The translations under genes and the position numbers were made by a program. Under the pieces are notes generated by a model, which worked only from the letters and a program-made list of their open reading frames with translations, searched no databases and was not told the DNA's origin. This document shows positions 15,997 through 23,786 of a DNA stretch of 64,000 nt, piece after piece. The DNA comes from Hansschlegelia quercus (GTDB lineage: Bacteria > Pseudomonadota > Alphaproteobacteria > Rhizobiales > Methylopilaceae): positions 549,600 through 613,599 of the forward strand of contig NZ_SIUB01000002.1 in NCBI RefSeq assembly GCF_004310425.1, written 5' to 3'. Position 1 is the stretch's first letter. Each line of letters starts with the position of its first letter.

Positions 15997-16123
15997 CTAC
16001 TGCCACTCCAGCTCCTTGTATGCCTCAATCGCATTGCGGCCGTTGAAATCGTCGAACAAAGCCCAGCCGTCGCGCTCTGAAATTCCGGCCTTCTCGGAGG
16101 CCTCGCGCATGTCGGCGCCCTGA
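15956..16123 (+). CDS. Possible 55-codon frame antisense to the metallohydrolase 3' end
   Basis: An ATG at 15956 is preceded by AAGGGAG at ideal distance in an AT-rich stretch, and opens a 55-codon frame starting MKMLRTHTYYIAPHYC that runs antisense into the metallohydrolase gene. The C-terminal two thirds is simply the reverse of that gene, so real coding is doubtful; the strong initiation site is the only support. No family recognised. Confidence 0.2.
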   Translation: MKMLRTHTYYIAPHYCHSSSLYASIALRPLKSSNKAQPSRSEIPAFSEASRMSAP

Positions 16124-16959
16124 TCGATCAGCGCCTTCACGTCGGTCCGAAGCCTGTCGAGATAGCGCTGCTGCGGCGCGAGCGCGTCGGGCCAGGAGGC
16201 GGAGGCCGGGCCATGACCGGGCACGACGCGCGCGACGCCACGGGACGCCATCCGCTTCATCACGGCGAGCCAGCCTTCGATCGAGCCGTCAATGGCGGGC
16301 ACGTGCCCCATGAACAGAAGGTCGCCGGTGAACCAGGTCCCCGTGTTCTTGTCGAAGATGGTGAGATCGTTGTCCGTGTGAGCCTTTGGCTCGGCCTCCA
16401 GTTCGATGGAGCGACCGCCGAGGTCCAGCGTCGTCCGGTCTTTCACGTCGATGTCGGGAAGGACGATGTCTCCGATCGATTCATCGAAGGCGTCGCCCAT
16501 CTGGCGTTTTGCGGCCTCGATGTAGGACGGCGCGCGGGCCTGCAGCGCCTCGCGGAATCGGGCATGAGCCACGAACTGGGTCCCTTGCGCCTTGAAGGCG
16601 ATATCGCCGAGCGTGTGGTCGGGGTGCATGTGGGTGTTCACGACATAGCGGATCGGCAGCCGGGTCTTCGCGCGCACCGCCGCCAGCAATCGCTCTCCGG
16701 ACTGCCGGCTGTTGCCGGCGTCGATCACCGCGACGGCTGTCTCGCCGACAATGAAGCCGACGTTCGATATTGCCCCCTGATTGCCGGGCGCGAGCAGTTG
16801 GTAGGGCGCCTGGTAGACGAACACACCTGGAGCGACCTCCGAAACCGGCAGAGGCTCGGCGGCGCCAGCCGAGCTCACTCCGCCGATCAAAGCTGCGATG
16901 ACGGCCACGAGCCCGGTCCGAACGGAACGAACGATGCGCAATGGATCCTCCGGCGTCAT
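15997..16959 (-). CDS. Exported metallo-beta-lactamase-fold hydrolase, quinoprotein-associated (SoxH-related)
   Basis: A 320-residue exported protein with a signal peptide ending near AGA (residue 33) and a zinc-hydrolase motif THMHPDH (H110, H112, D114, H115), a further DAG strand, AHTDND and a final PGHGP. This is the SoxH-like family described as the quinoprotein relay system zinc metallohydrolase, which occurs beside PQQ dehydrogenases. The substrate is unknown; a role in maturation or protection of the quinoprotein system has been proposed from context. It lies upstream of xoxF on the same strand, but the 311-base gap suggests separate promoters. Confidence 0.88.
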   Translation of the reverse strand: MTPEDPLRIVRSVRTGLVAVIAALIGGVSSAGAAEPLPVSEVAPGVFVYQAPYQLLAPGNQGAISNVGFIVGETAVAVIDAGNSRQSGERLLAAVRAKTRLPIRYVVNTHMHPDHTLGDIAFKAQGTQFVAHARFREALQARAPSYIEAAKRQMGDAFDESIGDIVLPDIDVKDRTTLDLGGRSIELEAEPKAHTDNDLTIFDKNTGTWFTGDLLFMGHVPAIDGSIEGWLAVMKRMASRGVARVVPGHGPASASWPDALAPQQRYLDRLRTDVKALIDQGADMREASEKAGISERDGWALFDDFNGRNAIEAYKELEWQ

Positions 16960-17161
16960 GTCCCGGTGCGGCCGGGATCGGTCAGGCGCGCGCGGCGTTG
17001 CGGCTTATTGGCGGCCGCACGTCCTCCAAATTAGAAATGGGACGTCAGGCGGTAAGAGCGTCTTTCGGGGCGCCCGCCCATCTGGGTCCGCATTGGAATG
17101 CCTAAGCTGCGCTGATAGCGTTCGCCGCCAAGTCCCTATCCCGAGAGCGCCTCCAAGCCGA
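16960..17161. promoter_or_regulatory. Divergent promoter region, metallohydrolase and cofactor operon
   Basis: About 200 bases between the minus-strand metallohydrolase and the plus-strand four-gene cofactor operon. It must carry promoters for both. No clear palindrome was noticed. Confidence 0.4.
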
Positions 17162-17752
17162 ATGCCCTTGACCAAACCTTACGTCGTGAAATTGGGCGGA
17201 AGCTTGCTCGCCTCGCCCGCGCTCGACGCACTGCTCGGCACAGCGGCCGCGCATGGGGCGATCGTGGTCCCCGGCGGCGGCCCGTTTGCGGACGCCGTGC
17301 GGATCGCGCAGGCCGAGCGGGGCTTCGGCGAAGCGGCGGCGCACGCCATGGCGATTCTTGCGATGGAGCAGACCGCTTTCCTTCTGGCTGACCGGGCGCC
17401 GGCCTTCGCCCTCTGCGCGACGCGAGAGGGCTTCGCGAACGCGGCGGGGCGACCGACGATCTGGTGTCCCGCCGCCATGGCGCTGGACGCCGACCTTCCG
17501 AGGTCGTGGGACGTGACCTCCGACAGTCTCGCGCTCTGGCTTGCGACGGCGTTGGGAGCGCCAGGCCTGGTCCTCGTCAAGTCCGCTCGCGTCTCGGGTG
17601 GCGACCCCACGCTCTGGGCTGCGGCGGGGCTGGTCGACCGGACCTTCCCGTCGCTCGCGGCCCACTATCGTGGCGAAATCGTCTGCGTCGGTGAGGCCGA
17701 TATCTCGAAGCTCGACGCGGCTCTTTCATCGTCCACGAAGGCTGCGGCGTGA
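17162..17752 (+). CDS. Amino-acid-kinase-family protein, probably methylofuran biosynthesis (MfnE-like)
   Basis: A 196-residue cytoplasmic protein of the amino acid kinase superfamily: KLGGSLL near the N-terminus, the phosphate-binding VPGGGPFAD, and a later LVLVKSARVSGGDP region. The archaeal relative MfnE phosphorylates the aminomethylfuran phosphate intermediate of methanofuran synthesis, and MfnB is encoded three genes downstream, so a methylofuran role is likely. The ATG at 17162 gives a compact domain; the frame is open further upstream but that translation is not protein-like. The last codons overlap the next start by four bases (GTGA). Confidence 0.83.
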   Translation: MPLTKPYVVKLGGSLLASPALDALLGTAAAHGAIVVPGGGPFADAVRIAQAERGFGEAAAHAMAILAMEQTAFLLADRAPAFALCATREGFANAAGRPTIWCPAAMALDADLPRSWDVTSDSLALWLATALGAPGLVLVKSARVSGGDPTLWAAAGLVDRTFPSLAAHYRGEIVCVGEADISKLDAALSSSTKAAA

Positions 17753-19173
17753 GCGCGGAAAAGGTCGCCCTGCTGACGGGCTCGCTCGCCGCCGACCGAC
17801 TCGAACGCATGGCGGCGGACCTGCGGGGCGAGAGTCTCGATCCCGTGGTCGTTAATGTTGGGGTCAAGGTCGCAGCGCTGATGACCGCCGAAATCGTCGA
17901 GCGGCGGGTGACGTTGCCCGACGCCGTGGCGCGCGCCGTCATGCCCGGCCGCTTCCGCGGCGATCTCGCGCGTCTGAGCGAACGGTTCGGCGTACCGTTC
18001 GAGCGGGGCCCTGAAGAGCTTGCCGACCTGCCCGCCTATTTCGGCCGAGGCGGGCTGGAGCCGGACCTCTCGCGCCACGACTGCCTGATCTTCGCGGAGA
18101 TCGTCGACGCCACGACCCTGTCGGTGGACGAGATCGTGACGCGCGCGAAGAGCCTTCGAGCCGAGGGCGCCGACGTCATCGACCTCGGCTGCATGCCGGA
18201 TACCGAATTCGGCCATCTCGAGGAGGCGATCTCGGCGCTTCACGCGGCCGGCCTCAAGGTCAGCGTCGACTCCGCCAACCCCGCCGAGCTTTCGCGCGCG
18301 ACGCGCGGCGGAGCGGACTATCTGCTCAGCCTGAGCGAGACGACGCTCGGGATCGTCGACGAAGGCGGAGCGGCGCCGATTCTGGTGCCGGCTTCGCCGG
18401 GCGATCTCGAGTCGCTGATCCGCGCCGTCGACGCGATGGAGGCGAAGGGGCGACCCTATTTCGCCGATCCCGTGCTCGACCCGATCCACTTTGGGTTCAC
18501 CGCTTCGATCGTGCGATATGCCGAATTGCGTAAAGCCAGATCCCAAGCGCCGATCCTCATGGGAATCGGCAATCTGACGGAGCTGACCGACGCCGACACC
18601 ACGGGCATCAACGCGATGCTCATGGGCATGATCTCCGAGCTTCACATCACCGCCGTGCTCGCGGTCCAGGTCAGCCCGCATTGCCGCACGGCGGTCCGCG
18701 AGTTCGACCGCGCCCGGCGCGAATATTTCGCGGCGCGCGAGGCGAACAGCCTGCCGCAGGGGTTCGGCGGCGGATTGATGGCCCTGCGCGATCGCAAGCC
18801 TGTCGCCTCGACAGCGGCCGAAGTCGAGACCCTTGCAGCCCAAATTCGCGATCCGAACTATCGGATCGAGGTGAGCGAAGCCGGCGTCCATGTCTTCAAC
18901 CGCGACGGCCACCGGCTCGCCGTCGATCCGTTCGACCATTTTCCACATCTCGCGGTCGAGGGCGACGCCGGCCACGCCTTCTATCTCGGCGTCGAGACCG
19001 CCCGAGCCGAGATCGCCTTCAGGCTCGGCAAGCGCTACGCGCAGGACGAAGGCCTGAAATTCGGGGTGGCGGGCGAGACCGCCGAGAGCCTCGAAACGGC
19101 TCACAAGATGGAGTTCAAGGAAGCGGGCTCGACGCTCGCGACCAAGCGAAAGACGAAGGCCGACCCTCTATGA
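17749..19173 (+). CDS. Dihydropteroate-synthase-like protein of H4MPT biosynthesis
   Basis: A 474-residue protein. The N-terminal 130 residues form an uncharacterised domain (DUF6513-like). The central TIM-barrel domain is pterin-binding: DVIDLGCMPD, VSVDSANPAEL, YLLSLSE and the later FADPVLDP and MGIGNLTEL segments resemble dihydropteroate synthase. The C-terminal part is family-specific. Archaeal relatives (MJ0107 type) are linked to joining the pterin and aminobenzene parts of methanopterin. A GTG start overlaps the preceding stop as GTGA, and the stop overlaps the DUF447 start as ATGA, showing a tightly coupled operon. Confidence 0.86.
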   Translation: MSAEKVALLTGSLAADRLERMAADLRGESLDPVVVNVGVKVAALMTAEIVERRVTLPDAVARAVMPGRFRGDLARLSERFGVPFERGPEELADLPAYFGRGGLEPDLSRHDCLIFAEIVDATTLSVDEIVTRAKSLRAEGADVIDLGCMPDTEFGHLEEAISALHAAGLKVSVDSANPAELSRATRGGADYLLSLSETTLGIVDEGGAAPILVPASPGDLESLIRAVDAMEAKGRPYFADPVLDPIHFGFTASIVRYAELRKARSQAPILMGIGNLTELTDADTTGINAMLMGMISELHITAVLAVQVSPHCRTAVREFDRARREYFAAREANSLPQGFGGGLMALRDRKPVASTAAEVETLAAQIRDPNYRIEVSEAGVHVFNRDGHRLAVDPFDHFPHLAVEGDAGHAFYLGVETARAEIAFRLGKRYAQDEGLKFGVAGETAESLETAHKMEFKEAGSTLATKRKTKADPL

Positions 19174-19736
19174 TCCGCGAAACGATCGTCACCACGATCT
19201 CGTCGTCCGGCGCGCCCCACGTCGCCCCGATGGGCGCGACGCTCACTGACGACGGCTGGCTGCTGCAGCCGTTTCGACCCTCGACGACGCTCGACAACTT
19301 TCTCGCGACCGGTTGTGGAGTCGTGAACTTCACCGACGACGCCCGTGTGTTCGCGGGCTGCGTGACGAAGCGGCGGACGGAATGGCCGACTACCCCCGTC
19401 TCCCAGGTGCCCTCCGTCCGGCTGAAGGCGGCGCTCGCCCATCATGAGGTGACGGTCGAACGCGTCGAGGACGACAGCCGGCGCCCTCGCCTCCACTGCC
19501 GGGTGGTATCGGAGAGCAACCATCGCGCGTTCCTCGGCCTCAATCGGGCTGTCGCGGCCGTCGTCGAAGGCGCGGTGCTGGTCAGCAGGCTGTCGATGCT
19601 GCCGCCGGAGCGCATCGAGGCGGAGTTCGGCTACCTCCAGATCGCGATCGACCGCACCGCGGGGCCGGTGGAGCTCGAAGCCTGGGGATGGCTGCTCGAC
19701 GCCGTCCGCGCTCATCGTGAAAAGGCTGCGTCGTGA
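19170..19736 (+). CDS. DUF447 family protein (flavin-reductase-like split barrel)
   Basis: A 188-residue protein starting MIRETIVTTISSSGAPHVAPMG, the standard opening of DUF447 proteins, with FRPSTTLDNF and VVNFTDDARVFAG motifs of a split-barrel flavin-binding fold. The family is shared by methanogens and H4MPT-using methylotrophs and is genetically associated with H4MPT cofactor synthesis; the reaction is not known to me. Four-base overlaps with both neighbours. The open frame upstream of 19170 runs inside the preceding gene and is not part of the protein. Confidence 0.85.
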   Translation: MIRETIVTTISSSGAPHVAPMGATLTDDGWLLQPFRPSTTLDNFLATGCGVVNFTDDARVFAGCVTKRRTEWPTTPVSQVPSVRLKAALAHHEVTVERVEDDSRRPRLHCRVVSESNHRAFLGLNRAVAAVVEGAVLVSRLSMLPPERIEAEFGYLQIAIDRTAGPVELEAWGWLLDAVRAHREKAAS

Positions 19737-20431
19737 CCGGATTTCTGGCGAGCGTCGCCAGCCTCGAGGAGACGGCGCTGGTTCGCGCCGGCGGCGCGGA
19801 CATCGTCGACCTAAAAGATCCAAGTCGAGGAGCGCTCGGCGCCTGGGACGTGGATTCGCTGCGCGAGGCGGTCGAACTCTGGCGGACCTGGTCGTCGCCG
19901 AAGCCGATGCTCAGCGCCACGATCGGCGACCAGCCCATGCAGGCCAACGCGGTGCGCAATGCGGCGGAATCGGTCGCGGCCGCCGGCGTTCCTATCGTGA
20001 AGCTCGGGGTGTTCGCAGACGGCGACGCGCGAGCGTGCTTCGCGGCGTTGGCGTCCCTTACCTCCCGCGCCAAGCTGATTGCCGTATTCTTCGGCGATCT
20101 CCGCCCGGATGCGGCGCTTCTTGATTCGGTCGCAGAGGCGGGCTTTTACGGCGCAATGCTCGACACTGCGGACAAGGCGGCAGGGGGACTTCGCCGTCAC
20201 ATGGATCAGGCCGCCATCGGCCGCTTCGTCTCGCGCGCAAAGACGCTCGGCCTACTGACGGGGCTCGCCGGCTCGCTCACGCTGGAGGATGTGCCGGCGC
20301 TGACCCAGCTTGCGCCCGACTATCTCGGGTTTCGCGGCGCGCTTTGCTCAGGCGGGCGCGCGGGCCGGATCGATATCGGCCAAGTCGAGCGCATCTCGGC
20401 CGCGGTGAAGGAAAGCCGCCGCGCCGCTTGA
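19733..20431 (+). CDS. mfnB: (5-formylfuran-3-yl)methyl phosphate synthase MfnB
   Basis: A 232-residue TIM-barrel enzyme of the DUF556/MfnB family, which forms the furan precursor of methanofuran/methylofuran from two glyceraldehyde-3-phosphate molecules. Seen: ASVASLEETALVRAGGADIVDLKDP with the conserved lysine near residue 27, IVKLGVF, and LGFRGALCSGGRAG at the C-terminal phosphate site. The GTG start overlaps the DUF447 stop (GTGA). It is the last gene of the operon, ending 18 bases from the convergent fhcC. Its product serves the FhcABCD complex encoded opposite. Confidence 0.9.
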   Translation: MTGFLASVASLEETALVRAGGADIVDLKDPSRGALGAWDVDSLREAVELWRTWSSPKPMLSATIGDQPMQANAVRNAAESVAAAGVPIVKLGVFADGDARACFAALASLTSRAKLIAVFFGDLRPDAALLDSVAEAGFYGAMLDTADKAAGGLRRHMDQAAIGRFVSRAKTLGLLTGLAGSLTLEDVPALTQLAPDYLGFRGALCSGGRAGRIDIGQVERISAAVKESRRAA

Positions 20432-20449
20432 GGCCTCTATAGCGTTAGA

Positions 20450-21238
20450 TCACCGCGGAACGATGAGCGCCTCGCCCTTGCCGCCCGAGTAGAGATCGCC
20501 CGCATAGCGCTGCGCCTTGGTGACGCCAGCGCCGAGGAAGGTCGCGATCTCATGGCTACGGCGCGCGAGCACGCGGAGCATGACGAGGTCGTGCTCGCCG
20601 GCTTCGGAGAAACCCGAGGAGAGCCCGTCCGCGCTGCGCAGCAGCAGCGTGCCGCGCTTCATGCCCCGACCGGCGTTCGGGCCGAGCCTGCCCGCCACCA
20701 CCAACGTACCGGCGATGAGGTCCGTCGCCGCACCCTCGCCCGCGTCACCTTCGATCATCACGACGCCGCCGCGCAGGCGCTCGGCCGCGCGCGATCCGGC
20801 GGAGCCGCCGACCACGATCACGCCGCCGCTCATCCCGCGACGCGACGCGTCGCCAGCCGCAGCAAGGCGCTCGCCGACATCCCCTCCGATCGCGATCTTG
20901 CCGCCGGTGATTTCGCTGCCGGCATAAGCGCCGGCCGATCCCTTCACCGAGATCATGCCGCCGGTCATGCCGCGGCCGAGCCCGGCGCCGACATCGCCCT
21001 TCACGACAATCTCGCCATCAGCCAGGCCCGCGCCGACAGAATCGAGCAGGGCCGAGCCGCCCTCGATCGTGACGCGGCCATCGTCGGCGCCTGCGACCTC
21101 GAACAGTTCGCCGAGCGCGATCCTGCAACCGCCATAACCGATCGGAAGCCTTGCGACGTCGGCGACGCCCGGCAGAACGCCGGCGAAGTCGACGCGGGCG
21201 TCGAACGCCCCGCGGGGAGTGAGGGTAAGGCCGCTCAC
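20450..21238 (-). CDS. fhcC: Formyltransferase/hydrolase complex subunit C
   Basis: A 262-residue subunit related to formylmethanofuran dehydrogenase subunit C. The central part consists of beta-helix repeats rich in glycine (GEIVVKGDVGAGLGRGMTGG, GKIAIGGDVGERLA, GGVIVVGGSAGSR), as in glutamate-synthase-like right-handed helices. A GTG at 21238 overlaps the fhcD stop as GTGA and begins MSGLTLTPRGAFDARVDFAG; the frame is open further upstream but those residues are an out-of-frame shadow of fhcD. In Fhc it scaffolds the complex that releases formate from formyl-methylofuran. Last gene of the pcd-fhcBADC operon. Confidence 0.93.
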   Translation of the reverse strand: MSGLTLTPRGAFDARVDFAGVLPGVADVARLPIGYGGCRIALGELFEVAGADDGRVTIEGGSALLDSVGAGLADGEIVVKGDVGAGLGRGMTGGMISVKGSAGAYAGSEITGGKIAIGGDVGERLAAAGDASRRGMSGGVIVVGGSAGSRAAERLRGGVVMIEGDAGEGAATDLIAGTLVVAGRLGPNAGRGMKRGTLLLRSADGLSSGFSEAGEHDLVMLRVLARRSHEIATFLGAGVTKAQRYAGDLYSGGKGEALIVPR

Positions 21239-22131
21239 GCCATGATCTCCCGCAGCTTGAAGTGGAACGGCCCCAGGTTGCCGCCGTAATTGCCGGCGTC
21301 GATCGCGACGACGCCCTTCTCGCGGCCGAGCGCGACCACGGCTTCGATGCCCGCCTTGGTGCAGGCTGCGACCGCATCGAAGCTCACGCCGTCGATAACG
21401 ATCTCCTGCACGGAGGCGACCTCGGGCGGAAGCTTCGTCTCGGTCTGCGCGCGCAGCGTCGGGCAGTAGAAGTTGTTGGTCGAGGCGAACATGCCCTTGT
21501 ACTTTGAACCGACCTTCGAGCCCGAGCGGACTACGCCGCCGGGGAACGGCAGAATGCAGCCTTCGACCTTCTGCATCGCCTCGACCGCGGCCTCGGCCGC
21601 CGTGAGAGCCTCGAGACGCGAGGTCGCGAGGATCAGGAAGTTGCCGCCGCCGACGCCCGACACCGAACCGGTGTCGTGGTCGCAGACGAACTCGCCTTCC
21701 ATCACCGGAAGACGCCAGATCCGCTTGCCGCCGACCATCTTGGAGATCTGCCAGCCGTCGGCGAAATATTTCAGCGCCTTGCCGATCGAGATCGCGTCGC
21801 CGCCTTCCATGCCGGCGTAGCAGGCCGAGGTCGGCGAGGTCAGCACGCACTGGCCGATGCGGTTCGGCACCACGGCCTTCAACCCGTTGAGGTCCATCGC
21901 GAAGATCAGCACCGCAACGCCCGGCCGGCCGTCCGGCGTCTCGCTTTCCGGCACGACGCGTTCGACTCCGGCCTCGCAGCCGCAGCCGATGACGGACGTC
22001 GCAAACCCCGTCATGGTCTTGGCGGCGATCATCGCCCACTTGGCGGTGTCGGCGGTGATGATCAGCCGCGTCCCGATCATCGGGAACGCCTCCGCGAAAC
22101 TGTCGCGGATTTCGACGCCGTTGAGGATCAT
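21235..22131 (-). CDS. fhcD: Formylmethanofuran:H4MPT formyltransferase subunit FhcD
   Basis: A 298-residue Ftr family protein, full length, which transfers the formyl group from formyl-H4MPT to methylofuran. Seen: GVEIRDSFAEAFPMIGTRL, FATSVIGCGCEAG, ACYAGMEGGDAISIGKALKYFADGWQ and a C-terminal GNYGGNLGPFHFKLRE. It overlaps fhcA and fhcC by four bases each, so the subunits are probably made in fixed proportion. Cytoplasmic. Confidence 0.96.
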   Translation of the reverse strand: MILNGVEIRDSFAEAFPMIGTRLIITADTAKWAMIAAKTMTGFATSVIGCGCEAGVERVVPESETPDGRPGVAVLIFAMDLNGLKAVVPNRIGQCVLTSPTSACYAGMEGGDAISIGKALKYFADGWQISKMVGGKRIWRLPVMEGEFVCDHDTGSVSGVGGGNFLILATSRLEALTAAEAAVEAMQKVEGCILPFPGGVVRSGSKVGSKYKGMFASTNNFYCPTLRAQTETKLPPEVASVQEIVIDGVSFDAVAACTKAGIEAVVALGREKGVVAIDAGNYGGNLGPFHFKLREIMA

Positions 22132-23786
22132 GCCGACCTCGCGGTTGCGTGCACCACCGCGCCCTGCCCGTCGCGGATCTCGTGGTCCGCGATCTTGAAC
22201 GTCTTGGCCTTGTAGCCTACCGCCTCATCGAACCAGCGGTCGAGGCGGGCCTCCATGCTCTTGTCGTAGTCCGGCTTCACCTGGTGGGTGCGGCCGTAGA
22301 CGAGGTCGACGATGGCCCCGTCCTTCACGATGACGCGCCCGTCCTTCAGCACGTAGCGCGCCGTCGTGAACATGGCTTCGCGGTCGGCGTTGTCCTCATA
22401 GACCACGACATCGCCCACGGCCCCGGCGCCGAGATGGCCGCGATCGGTGAAACCGAGAATCTTGGCCGGCGCCGCGCGGGTGACGATCGCGATCTCCTCG
22501 AGCGTGTATTCGCGCTTCAGCTCGCCCAGGATCGAGTGCTTGCGCACCGACTTCGGCAGCTTCGCGAACTGCTCGTCCCGGAAGTCCTTGTCCATCAACA
22601 GCCGGATGAGGTGCGGATAGGTCGTGAAGGGCGCGCCGTTCGGGTGGTCGGTCGTGAGATAGATTCGCCAGGGATCCTCGACCAGGAGGAACAGCTCCAA
22701 CCCGATCGCCCACTGCAGCGCGTTGACGAAGGACTTGTCCTTGTAGGCGAAAGGCACGATCCCGCAGGCCGCGTCCATCTCCATGTCCATGCCGATCCAG
22801 CGCTTCGGCGACGCGATCCCGCGGTTGCGGTGCTGGGACATGAGATCGGCGGAGGCTGTCACGGTCTGGCCGAACATGACCTGGCCGACGTCGATCGAGA
22901 TGTTGGGATTCTTGTTCACGGCCTCGGCGATCTTCGCCGCGCCGGAGGAGAACTTCCGGTCGCCCTCCGTCCCGTAGCTGTGGAACTGCACATGCGTCAT
23001 GTGCAGGGGCATGCCCTCGGCCGCCTTCACCGTATCGAGCGTCGTCTGCTCGTTGCCGGGAACGCCGAGATTGCAGCCATGCAGATGGATCGGGTGCGCG
23101 AGGCCGAGCTCCGTCACTGCCTTGATCAGCGTCTGCAGGATGGTGCGCGGCGTGATCTCGTAATGCGGGTTCTTCTCGTCGAGCTGCATGAAGCGCGCGT
23201 TGAACTTGAACGCGTTGATGCCGCCCGGATTGACGATCTTGATCGCCATCGTCTTCGTCGCGGCAAGCATCCAGGCGACATAGTCGTTGACCGCCTGCTG
23301 GCCGGCGCCGCTCGCGATCAGGTCGAGCAGGAAGTCGTCATTGCCGAGGACGAGATAGCCGCCGGTGTCGAGGAAGGGGATGTCCTTCATCTCGGCGTGC
23401 ATGTGACGGGCGTTCGAGGCGATCACCGCCGGCTCGAAGACCGCGGTGTAGCCCATCTCGGCGTAGCGGCAGCCCGTGGCGTGGGCGGTCATGGTCGAAA
23501 GACCGCCGCCGCAGCCGCAGAACTCGCCCGCCGGCTCGCGGATGGCGCGCTGCTCCTCGCTCATCAGCAGGCGCGAGATGTTCGACTTGCCGCCGGCGAT
23601 ATGGCTGTGGATGTCGATGGCGCCGGCCATGACGACGCCGCCTTTTGCGTCGATCGTCTCGATCGGACCGTCGACGGCGTCCGCCGCGGCGATCCGGCCG
23701 TCCTTGATCACGACGTCGCGGACGACGCCGACCTCGCCATGACAGGGATCGAGGACCTTGCCGCCGGTGATGCGCACCGCGCTCAT
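22128..23786 (-). CDS. fhcA: Formyltransferase/hydrolase complex subunit A (amidohydrolase)
   Basis: A 552-residue metal-dependent amidohydrolase related to FwdA/FmdA. Motifs: metal-binding DIHSHIAGGK near residue 58, NPGGINAFKFN with the lysine that can be carbamylated, HLHGCNLG, MTHVQFHSYG and TTDHPNGAPF with the catalytic Asp. It hydrolyses formyl-methylofuran to formate and methylofuran. Length is typical. Coupled to fhcB and fhcD by four-base overlaps. Confidence 0.96.
   Translation of the reverse strand: MSAVRITGGKVLDPCHGEVGVVRDVVIKDGRIAAADAVDGPIETIDAKGGVVMAGAIDIHSHIAGGKSNISRLLMSEEQRAIREPAGEFCGCGGGLSTMTAHATGCRYAEMGYTAVFEPAVIASNARHMHAEMKDIPFLDTGGYLVLGNDDFLLDLIASGAGQQAVNDYVAWMLAATKTMAIKIVNPGGINAFKFNARFMQLDEKNPHYEITPRTILQTLIKAVTELGLAHPIHLHGCNLGVPGNEQTTLDTVKAAEGMPLHMTHVQFHSYGTEGDRKFSSGAAKIAEAVNKNPNISIDVGQVMFGQTVTASADLMSQHRNRGIASPKRWIGMDMEMDAACGIVPFAYKDKSFVNALQWAIGLELFLLVEDPWRIYLTTDHPNGAPFTTYPHLIRLLMDKDFRDEQFAKLPKSVRKHSILGELKREYTLEEIAIVTRAAPAKILGFTDRGHLGAGAVGDVVVYEDNADREAMFTTARYVLKDGRVIVKDGAIVDLVYGRTHQVKPDYDKSMEARLDRWFDEAVGYKAKTFKIADHEIRDGQGAVVHATARSA

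Noticed and set aside
17665..19104. Long minus-strand open frame across the DHPS-like gene
   Set aside because: Antisense shadow; the plus-strand gene has clear pterin-binding motifs and operon overlaps.
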